64,000 nt of DNA from Streptomyces hygroscopicus subsp. hygroscopicus (GTDB lineage: Bacteria > Actinomycetota > Actinomycetes > Streptomycetales > Streptomycetaceae). The DNA lies in NCBI RefSeq assembly GCF_001553455.1, contig NZ_BBOX01000059.1:27953-91952 (forward strand), written 5' to 3'. The notes below the pieces were generated by a model. That model made no database searches, had not been told where the DNA came from, and saw only the letters and a program-made list of their open reading frames with translations. The first letter of the stretch is position 1, and the number at the start of each line of letters is the position of its first letter. The position numbers were made by a program, and so were the translations under genes. Positions 58,201 through 64,000 of the stretch are shown one piece after another.

Positions 58201-58647
58201 GTGGGTGTGGACGAGAAGCAGAAGGCCAGGCTGTTCGAACTCGCCGACCTGATCCTGGCGATCAGCCGGCACCTTCACGCCGCCAAGGCGGACACAGCGG
58301 AGTCGTGGACGCCTCTCGAGGCAGCGGTCATGCGCTACATCGATCACCAGCCGGGCACCACGGCGACCCAGGCGGCCGAGGCGACTCGGCTGATCTCCAG
58401 CAACTTCAGCCGGGCACTGCGCAAGCTGGAGCAGAAGGGCATGGTGCGCCGTGAGGCCGATCCCGACGACGCCCGGCGCGTACGCCTGTATCCCACGCAG
58501 CGGGCAGGCGAAAACCTGCGCCACCTCCAGGAGGCCTGGAGCAGCCTCCTGGAAGAGGCTGTGCCCGACGCTGCCGAGGCGGAGGCGGTCCTCAGCACAC
58601 TTCGGCACATCGAGTCGCAGCTGCTGACTCGCACGCGCCGAAGCTGA
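58201..58647 (+). CDS. MarR-family transcriptional regulator
   Basis: A 148-residue winged-helix protein: WTPLEAAVMRYIDHQPGTTA, then the recognition part ISSNFSRALRKLEQKGMVRR and the wing EADPDDARRVRLYPTQRAG. The helices at both ends form the dimer. GTG at 58201 or two codons later at 58207 starts it, eight or more bases after the operator; no clear ribosome site, so a leaderless transcript is possible. It should repress the divergent pump-amidohydrolase-SDR operon and itself. Confidence 0.9.
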   Translation: MGVDEKQKARLFELADLILAISRHLHAAKADTAESWTPLEAAVMRYIDHQPGTTATQAAEATRLISSNFSRALRKLEQKGMVRREADPDDARRVRLYPTQRAGENLRHLQEAWSSLLEEAVPDAAEAEAVLSTLRHIESQLLTRTRRS

Positions 58648-59220
58648 ACAGGTGACCAGCAGGGCGCGGCAGGCACCCGCTGATGCGGCGCCGCCCGGAG
58701 CACCCGGCACGTGCGGTGGCGCGTCGGAGGGCAGCTCCGGGCCCGTACCCCCACTCCCTCGTACTACGACGCAGCCGGCCATGGCCAGGCGGCGGTCGAA
58801 GTGTCCACCGCTGAACGTGACGGCGGACATGACGTCGTTCGCGTCGGTGATGCCGTCGCTCGGGGCGAGGACGTAGCCGCCCCTCGCGGCGCCGTGCCGG
58901 ACGCTGCCGGTGATTGCCTCAGCGGAACTCGGCGTTCGGGTGCTGCTGTCCAGAGGTTCACCGCGCTGTATGCGGTGCAGCCGGGGCGGCTTCGAGTTTG
59001 CGGGAGAGGGCGGATGTGCCGCGCGGGATGGCCGTGCCGCCCTGGGCGGCGCGTTGCTGGGCCTGGGTGGTGTCGCCGCGGCTGTTGCGCTTTCCGGCGG
59101 GCTCGGGGGAGCGTGCTGTCCGCCGGGTTGGTGCGGGGATCGCTGTACCGCGGTCCGCCGCGCTGGGGACCGAGGCGTGAGAGGACGGAGGCATGGTCGC
59201 TGCCACGTCAGGGAATGCAG
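58648..59220. other. 570-base stretch with no convincing gene
   Basis: GC-driven frames overlap on both strands without recognisable domains or good ribosome sites. It lies between the MarR stop and the palindrome that ends the minus-strand coiled-coil gene. I see nothing further in it. Confidence 0.5.
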
Positions 59221-59256
59221 GACGGTCGCCTTCGGATCGATCCGAAGGCGACCGTC
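59221..59256. terminator. 36-bp perfect palindrome, probable bidirectional terminator
   Basis: GACGGTCGCCTTCGGATC is followed immediately by its exact reverse complement, with no spacer. It begins 26 bases after the stop of the minus-strand coiled-coil gene. The stem would be 16-18 pairs with a minimal loop. A terminator is the simplest reading; the symmetry would work for both strands. Confidence 0.7.
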
Positions 59257-59281
59257 GTCTGCCTGTCGCGTGCGGTGCTGG

Positions 59282-60247
59282 TCAGTCGTCGGCCTCGTGG
59301 GGGCGACCGTCGTCCAGGACGATGCGGATGGTCTCGCCTTGTCCGGCGACGTCGGTGAGTTCGGCCGCGATGCGCTTGTAGGTGGTCGTGGCCAGTGCCC
59401 AGTCGCTCTGCAGCGGAGTGGCGGTGGAGCGGGTGTTCCACAGCTCGATCAGCAAGGCGATGAGGGAACGCCCGGACAGGACGGTCTGGACGCGGCCTTC
59501 GTTGATGTCCTCGACAGAGGGCGGGGTGCGGAAGTGGCTGTGGTCGACCGCCAGGGCGGCGAGCCATTCCCAGGTGTCGCGGTGCGCGATCAGTTCTGCG
59601 GAGGCCACACCGGCGGCCTTCAGGAGCAGGACGCCGTGGGCGATGCGTGGATCCTCCGCGCCGGCGGGGGCCTGCGGCGTGGCAGCGGAGAGCCGGCCGG
59701 TGGAGGTGCCGATGCCCTGGTAGGCGGCCTCGATGGCGTTCTTCAGCGCGAGGTCCTGGTCCTGGCTCCCGGGCTCAGGCTGCGGCCGGCGCTCGGTGTT
59801 CTCCATGGTTCCCCCCGGGGAGTCGGTGTCGGATGAGACGGGCGGACGAGCTTCGGCGGTCGAGCCGTCGCCGGCCTGCGCCTCGGGCTCGGGCGGTTGC
59901 GCAGTCTCCTCCGGATGCGTCCGCGTGCCTTCTCCGGGCTTGTCGCCTGTCCCCTCCGGCGGCGCGAAGGGACGCAGGACGTCGACGAGGTCCAGGAGCT
60001 GCCGGAACTCGCCCCGCGTCTCGTTCAGGTCGTTGATCATCCGGTCCTGGCGCCGACGGAGCTCTCGGTTCTCCTCGCGCAATCCGGTGACGCCCGCCTG
60101 GAGCTGTTCCAGGACCTTCAGGCGGCTCTTCATAAGGTCACCGTGCAGTGCTGTCAGCCCGACCGTCGGGTCGTCGAGACGCCCAAGTTGCTTGCGTATC
60201 GCCTCCAGTTCCTCCATCGCGTCACCGAACGCGTCTTTCCACCCCAC
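59282..60247 (-). CDS. Hypothetical coiled-coil protein, 321 residues
   Basis: I do not recognise a named family. Residues 5-95 form a long heptad-rich coiled coil (AMEELEAIRKQLGRLDD, REENRELRRRQDRMINDL), residues 100-185 are acidic, Pro/Glu/Ser-rich and disordered (about 85 residues), and residues 190-321 are a globular helical domain (AYQGIGTSTGRLSAATP, TWEWLAALAVDHSHFRTPPS). The layout suggests an oligomeric scaffold or a nucleic-acid-associated protein. It stands alone, ends at a strong palindrome and is followed by resistance-like genes and a broken HTH gene. Confidence 0.75.
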   Translation of the reverse strand: MGWKDAFGDAMEELEAIRKQLGRLDDPTVGLTALHGDLMKSRLKVLEQLQAGVTGLREENRELRRRQDRMINDLNETRGEFRQLLDLVDVLRPFAPPEGTGDKPGEGTRTHPEETAQPPEPEAQAGDGSTAEARPPVSSDTDSPGGTMENTERRPQPEPGSQDQDLALKNAIEAAYQGIGTSTGRLSAATPQAPAGAEDPRIAHGVLLLKAAGVASAELIAHRDTWEWLAALAVDHSHFRTPPSVEDINEGRVQTVLSGRSLIALLIELWNTRSTATPLQSDWALATTTYKRIAAELTDVAGQGETIRIVLDDGRPHEADD

Positions 60248-60428
60248 GTGACCCCCTGGTTACTCCGAGCGTGCGACCGCTCGTATCTGCCCATAAAGGC
60301 CTGGCGTGACGCGACGGTTTCCAGCCCTTCCCTGGCCAGGACCGCTCTCATCACCATCGAACGCGTGTGATACGCGATGCTTACGAAACATGCGCCCATC
60401 TATGCGCTTTTCGGCCAGGAGGTGTTCC

Positions 60429-60640
60429 ATGTTCCAGTTGTTCGACGCGGTCGACACGCTGGTCGCGTCCCGCTGCCGACGGCGAAGGACCGAAAGCGGC
60501 TGCGGACCGCGCACGGCCTGACGCTGGGCGAAGTCGCCGCCGCGCTGAAGATGCGGCGGGTCACGGTGCCCGGCCGGAGCCGGCGAAGAAGCCGAGCCGG
60601 CCGCGCGGCCCGAGAGTGCAGCGGATCAGAAGTGCGTAGT
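60429..60640 (+). pseudogene. Frameshifted helix-turn-helix protein
   Basis: Three plus frames in order give MFQLFDAVDTLVASR (from the ATG at 60429), then VPLPTAKDRKRLRTAHGLTL with GEVAAALKMRRVTV, then ARPEPAKKPSRPRGPRVQRI. This is the order of a small Streptomyces XRE-type protein (LPxxxERKRLRxAHGLTxxxVAxALxVRRxTVxxWExGxxEP). At least two frame changes break it. GGCCAGGAGGTGTTCC sits before the ATG. The frame changes could be real decay or sequence errors. Confidence 0.55.
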
Positions 60641-61126
60641 GATCCCGAATGCCTCGCGGAGCTGGGCCATGTCGTGGCGGTCCCGGTCGCTGGGCTCGTA
60701 GCCCTGGTGAAAGTAGACCTGCTGTTCAGCGGACAGGCAGGGAACGGTGCTGTGCTGAATGGTGCCGGTGACGAAGCAGGCCGCCGGATAGACGAACGGG
60801 CGCCCTGGTTCCAGCGATGCCTGGGTGGCACGTCCATCGGGTGCGAAGACCAGAGGGTGCAGGTCGATCTCGCGTCCGGTCGCATCCGCGACGACGAAAC
60901 GCACGGGGCGCCAGTTGAGCGATTCGGAGAATCCGGCTTCGGCAAGAGCCGCAACCACAGTCGGCTCCTGCTCGTGGCGGTGCATGAGATCCAGGTCCCG
61001 GTGAGGGCGGGTCTGTCTTCCCAGCAGGGCATCGATGCCCCAGCCCCCACCGATCCAGACATCCGTGCCAGCCTTTCGGAGCACGTCCAAGATCTCCAGC
61101 ACATCCTCGCCCGTCACGGTCAGCAT
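60626..61126 (-). CDS. Lnu-type nucleotidyltransferase (lincosamide-resistance-like)
   Basis: A 166-residue protein of the Lnu(A)/aminoglycoside-2''-adenylyltransferase-like group. DVWIGGGWGIDALLGRQTRP and HRDLDLMHRHEQ give the GG(W)G...DxD active site of the nucleotidyltransferase fold, and GREIDLHPLVFAPDG the third acid; PCLSAEQQVYFHQGYEPSD matches the family end. Lnu enzymes adenylate lincomycin or clindamycin. Many chromosomal relatives in Streptomyces have no proven drug target, so activity is uncertain. It lies next to a second nucleotidyltransferase and a drug pump. Confidence 0.8.
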   Translation of the reverse strand: MLTVTGEDVLEILDVLRKAGTDVWIGGGWGIDALLGRQTRPHRDLDLMHRHEQEPTVVAALAEAGFSESLNWRPVRFVVADATGREIDLHPLVFAPDGRATQASLEPGRPFVYPAACFVTGTIQHSTVPCLSAEQQVYFHQGYEPSDRDRHDMAQLREAFGITTHF

Positions 61127-61294
61127 TCCTTTCGCTCTCCCGAGGCGGCGAGCCTACAGAGCCGTCGCTGTCCCGGGCATGGTGTTTTCGACGGTGCCCG
61201 ACGGGCCAGATCGAGCAGCTTGCGACACTGGCGACGTTCGGCGCGGTGTGGGCAGTTCTCGCTGCCGGCAGCGGCGTGCTGCGGTCCGAGCGCC

Positions 61295-62110
61295 CTACCT
61301 GGCTTTCTCAGCCTGGGTGCAGGCAATGCCTATCAGCTGAGCGATCTGGGCAGTGAGTTCCATCGGCAGCGGGGTCTCGTCCCGAATCGCCTGGGCCTGC
61401 CGCCATTCCAACGCGGCATCGAGCACAGGGCTGAGGTGTGGCCAGCGCACGCGCGCCCACTGAGCAGCTTGAGCCTTGCTCGACTGGCGGCCAGTCGTGA
61501 GTGTCAGCAGCGCCCGACATGTCGTGAGGACCACGTAGGCGTGGCCTCCCCGGTGCGCGACCTGCGGCGCCCGCTCGCGCAGGGAGAGCATCATGCCGGC
61601 CACAGCTGCTCGCACCTTGTCCGCCGGTACGGGCGCCACGACTGACCCGACCGGCAGCCCGTCGAGCGTGATCCCCGTGTCCCGGACAAGCTGCCAGTTG
61701 AGTACCCATTCCCCAGTCGCGGGTGTGGCGTGGAGCGGTGAGCCAGGTGACACGGTGGCCAGCCGCGGCGATCTGTCAGAGGCGCCCAGTTGCCCCGCCA
61801 GGCTCTCTACGGGCGCGTAGACGATATCGATCCGGTCGAGGAAATCAGGGTGCGCGGCCCAGACGCGTCGGTGAGCGATGTCGAGTCCACCCAAGGTGTC
61901 GTGGTCGAGCTCATCCGTCACGGCTACGACCAGGTCGATGTCGCTGACACCCTCGTCGAAGTCGCCGGTGACCGCGCAACCGTACAGGTACACGCCCACC
62001 AACCGGTCACCCAGCGGGAGACGTACCTCCCGCAGCAGGTTCGGCAGAACGCGTCGGACACTTTCTGGAAGCCCGCTCAGCTGCTCCTGGCTGTTGTCCA
62101 CGTCGACCAC
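61295..62110 (-). CDS. AadA-like aminoglycoside nucleotidyltransferase (DUF4111)
   Basis: About 271 residues from the GTG at 62110. The fold of ANT(3'')-like enzymes is clear: GVYLYGCAVTGDFDEGVSDI with SDIDLVV metal Asp pair, DRIDIVYAPVESLAG, EWVLNWQLVRDTGITLDG, and the C-terminal helical domain (DUF4111) with VLTTCRALLTLTTGRQSSKA and an ALEW-type end. In AadA the Gly-Ser pair before the DxD is GSAxxGxLxxxSDID; here it is GCAVTGDFDEGVSDID, with Cys at the Ser position, so activity may differ. Streptomycin/spectinomycin is the usual substrate. Start uncertain; the frame runs to 62188. Confidence 0.78.
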   Translation of the reverse strand: MVDVDNSQEQLSGLPESVRRVLPNLLREVRLPLGDRLVGVYLYGCAVTGDFDEGVSDIDLVVAVTDELDHDTLGGLDIAHRRVWAAHPDFLDRIDIVYAPVESLAGQLGASDRSPRLATVSPGSPLHATPATGEWVLNWQLVRDTGITLDGLPVGSVVAPVPADKVRAAVAGMMLSLRERAPQVAHRGGHAYVVLTTCRALLTLTTGRQSSKAQAAQWARVRWPHLSPVLDAALEWRQAQAIRDETPLPMELTAQIAQLIGIACTQAEKAR

Positions 62111-62444
62111 CGTCCCATGCCACGAACACCAGCCCCATGAATTACGAGCCTGTCGTTGACCGCTCACAGATCTGAGGAACACGAACATGACTGGTCGCTT
62201 TCAAGATCCTCATTGAGGCATGAGGTGTCAGGCAGATGCCTGACCCGGGCGCCTCCTCCCTGGTAGCGTTCACGACATGTCTGCTGCTTCGTGCGCGGCC
62301 GCTTGCGCCGCAGTGACCAGGACGTCCCGCTAGCGGCGGGGCGTTCAACTCACACACTCTTCCTGGACGTCCAGCCGCTTCGTGATCAGACCGGAGCGGC
62401 ACGTTCGTGCTGCTCGGAACTCCTTCTGAGCGACGGAGCACCTG
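62111..62444. other. Promoter region between the AadA-like gene and the efflux gene
   Basis: No gene is supported in these 330 bases. Part of it is less GC-rich than its surroundings (62180-62230). AGGACGTCC/GGACGTCC recurs at 62320 and 62366, able to fold the leader of the efflux gene, but a drug-sensing attenuator cannot be shown by eye. Confidence 0.45.
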
Positions 62445-63869
62445 ATGCTTCCAGGCATTCCTTCTTCACGCGGGCACAGCCCGTCCCCGGCACGCGCATG
62501 GCTGGTGCTGTGCGCGGTGTCCATGCTGCAGTTCTTCATCGCGGTCGACGTGACCGTGGTCAACATCGCCCTGCCCTCGATCGGCGCCGACTTCGACGTT
62601 GACGGGCCCGCTCTGACCTGGGTCGTGGTCGGGTACACAGTCACCGGAGGCGGGCTGCTGATGCTCGGCGGCCGACTGGGCGACCTGCTTGGGCGGCAGC
62701 GCGTGCTGCTGCTCGGCACCGGCCTGTTCGCCGCCGCGTCGCTGCTGGCAGGCCTGGCCCCCACGTTTGCCCTGCTGGTACTCGCGCGCTTGCTGCAGGG
62801 CGCCGGTGAGGCCATCGCGCTGCCTGCCGCGATGGCCACCATCGTCCTGCTGTTCCCCGAAGGTCCGCGTCGGTCACGGGCCCTGAGCGTGTGGGCGGCG
62901 GTGGCCAGCTGCGGTCTCGTGCTCGGATTCGTCCTGTCCGGAATCATCACCGCCCACCTGGGGTGGCGGTGGATCTTCCTGGTCTCGGTCCCGTTCATCC
63001 TGATCGTGCTGCCGGCAGTCGTCTTCCTGGTCGAGGGCGATCGGCCCGTGGCCAAGGACGCCTCGTTGCTGGACCTTCCCGGCGCGCTGCTGCTGACCGC
63101 CTGCCCGTTGCTGTTCACCCTCGGCATGGTCGAGGCTGGTGAACCCGGAACGCCCGCATGGGTGGTCCCGGGGACGCTGGCCGGGGCGGTGGCCGCCGGG
63201 GCCGGGTTCGTGCGCGTCGAGGCACGCTCGCGCAACCCGCTGATGCCCCTGCGCTTCTTCGCCAACCCCACGCGCGTGGCGGCCAACCTGACTACAATGC
63301 TGCTGAGCGGCGCGTTGTCCACCTCGTTCCTGCTGTTCACCTTCTATCTGCAGGACCGGCTGGCCATCGGCCCGCTCGGCGCGGGACTGACGATGCTGCC
63401 GCTGGCGGTCTCGCTGATCGTGTTCTCCATGCTCGTGCCCCGCCTGCTGGGCCGCTGGGGAGCACGCGCATGCGTGCTTGCCGGCATCGGGTTCACCGCA
63501 GCCGCGATGGCCGCGATCGCGCTCGTCTCCGCCCTGCGGGCAGACGGGGTAGCGATGATCCCGGCCATGCTCCTGATCGCGGCCGGGATGGGGTTCGGCA
63601 TCGTGGGACTCCAGTACCTCGCAGTCAGCGGCGTCACCGAGGACGACGCCGGGATCGCCTCGGGCGTCCAGCGCGCGGCTGACCAACTGGGCGGTGCGAC
63701 CGGGGTGGCAGTCTGCGTCGGGACCGGCTTCGCCCCGTCCCTGCACTCCCTCGATCCGTTCCTGGTCGCCACCCTGCTGGCTGCCGTGGGGCTCATAACC
63801 GGTGCGGTCGTGGCCTGGCGCATGCCCGCGCCCGCTCCCGCAGCGGAGCTGCAGGAACAGGCCGGGTGA
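62445..63869 (+). CDS. DHA2-family (14-helix) MFS drug efflux transporter
   Basis: A 474-residue exporter of the EmrB/QacA family. Helix 1 holds MLQFFIAVDVTVVNIALPSI, the typical DxTxVNVALP signature; loop 2-3 GGRLGDLLGRQRVLLLGTGL; motif C is LGWRWIFLVSVPF with its preceding Gly-rich helix; about fourteen helices follow. DHA2 pumps expel drugs with proton import. GGAGC lies before ATG. The gene is on the opposite strand from the two nucleotidyltransferases; a hairpin follows it. Confidence 0.9.
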   Translation: MLPGIPSSRGHSPSPARAWLVLCAVSMLQFFIAVDVTVVNIALPSIGADFDVDGPALTWVVVGYTVTGGGLLMLGGRLGDLLGRQRVLLLGTGLFAAASLLAGLAPTFALLVLARLLQGAGEAIALPAAMATIVLLFPEGPRRSRALSVWAAVASCGLVLGFVLSGIITAHLGWRWIFLVSVPFILIVLPAVVFLVEGDRPVAKDASLLDLPGALLLTACPLLFTLGMVEAGEPGTPAWVVPGTLAGAVAAGAGFVRVEARSRNPLMPLRFFANPTRVAANLTTMLLSGALSTSFLLFTFYLQDRLAIGPLGAGLTMLPLAVSLIVFSMLVPRLLGRWGARACVLAGIGFTAAAMAAIALVSALRADGVAMIPAMLLIAAGMGFGIVGLQYLAVSGVTEDDAGIASGVQRAADQLGGATGVAVCVGTGFAPSLHSLDPFLVATLLAAVGLITGAVVAWRMPAPAPAAELQEQAG

Positions 63870-63875
63870 CCTTCG

Positions 63876-63941
63876 CTCCGCCGGGGTGTGCCGCCCCAAC
63901 TGCCCAGGCGGCACTGCCCAGGCGGCACTACCCCGGCGGAG
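63876..63941 (+). terminator. Long stem with tandem repeat in its loop
   Basis: CTCCGCCGGGGT and ACCCCGGCGGAG (12-base perfect arms) continue inward as TGCCGCC and GGCGGCA, giving about 19 pairs. The loop contains TGCCCAGGCGGCAC twice in tandem (63901-63914 and 63915-63928), so the inner arm can pair in two registers. It starts six bases after the efflux gene stop. Confidence 0.75.
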
Positions 63942-64000
63942 CTTCGCGTTGGCCAGCGCGGTCATCGTGATCCGCAAGCTGCTAGGCCGGGTCTGGACGA

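Noticed and set aside
62281..62444. Drug-sensing leader-peptide attenuator before the efflux gene
   Set aside because: Repeated GGACGTCC segments can pair, but no short leader frame with a ribosome site could be shown, so it is not called.
63942..64000. Start or end of another gene at the right edge
   Set aside because: A minus frame reads a plausible TMTALANAKLR segment, but fewer than 25 codons are visible and no family could be assigned.

Overview
The window is very GC-rich (about 72% by eye). Starts are often GTG, Shine-Dalgarno sites are strong, and TTA codons are very rare. Secreted enzymes have Streptomyces-type signal peptides, and one chitinase-fold protein closely resembles endoglycosidase H of Streptomyces plicatus. 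All of this points to a Streptomyces chromosome, probably an accessory-rich part of it. No rRNA, tRNA or CRISPR array was seen.

Layout. 1-4.2 kb: a hydantoinase B/oxoprolinase subunit cut by the window edge, an MHS-type transporter and a gamma-glutamyltransferase. 4.2-18.3 kb: a loose mosaic holding an AAC(3)-type acetyltransferase, IS21/recombinase debris, a Tat-exported DJ-1/PfpI protein divergent from an AraC regulator with a TTA codon, a small secreted protein, an alpha/beta hydrolase, a methyltransferase, an RsbU-like PP2C phosphatase, several decayed genes, Endo H, and a TauE/LysR divergent pair.

18.9-40 kb: the centrepiece, an acarbose/acarviostatin-type C7-cyclitol aminooligosaccharide cluster of the acb (Actinoplanes), gac (S. 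glaucescens) and gct (S. coelicoflavus) kind. A tightly coupled 14-gene minus-strand operon runs from an AcbV-like aminotransferase through an AcbWXY-like exporter, an AcbU-like kinase, two homologous (pseudo)glycosyltransferases (one fused to an AcbJ-like HAD phosphatase), an AcbR-like nucleotidyltransferase, an AcbK-like PfkB kinase, an amylomaltase, AcbC (2-epi-5-epi-valiolone synthase), a cupin and an AcbM-like ROK kinase to an RmlD-like reductase. AcbA/RmlA and AcbB/RmlB diverge from it. The last gene runs antisense into a serine hydrolase gene whose 3' half is missing, which looks like a cluster border.

40-55 kb: a maltose/maltodextrin locus with LacI regulator, malE-malF-malG, an alpha-glucosidase, a second LacI regulator, a secreted alpha-amylase with a CBM20 domain and a very large secreted amylopullulanase. 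TTGC-type inverted repeats lie in the malR-malE gap, before the amylase, and in the divergent promoter of the biosynthetic operon. This suggests that starch/maltose signals control the inhibitor genes too. Starch enzymes supply acceptor maltose, the cluster makes and exports a pseudo-oligosaccharide amylase inhibitor, and the MalEFG importer may recover extended products.

55-64 kb: a MarR-controlled SDR/amidohydrolase/Bcr-type efflux block, a coiled-coil protein, a frameshifted HTH gene and a small resistance-like group (Lnu-type and AadA-like nucleotidyltransferases, and a 14-TM efflux pump).
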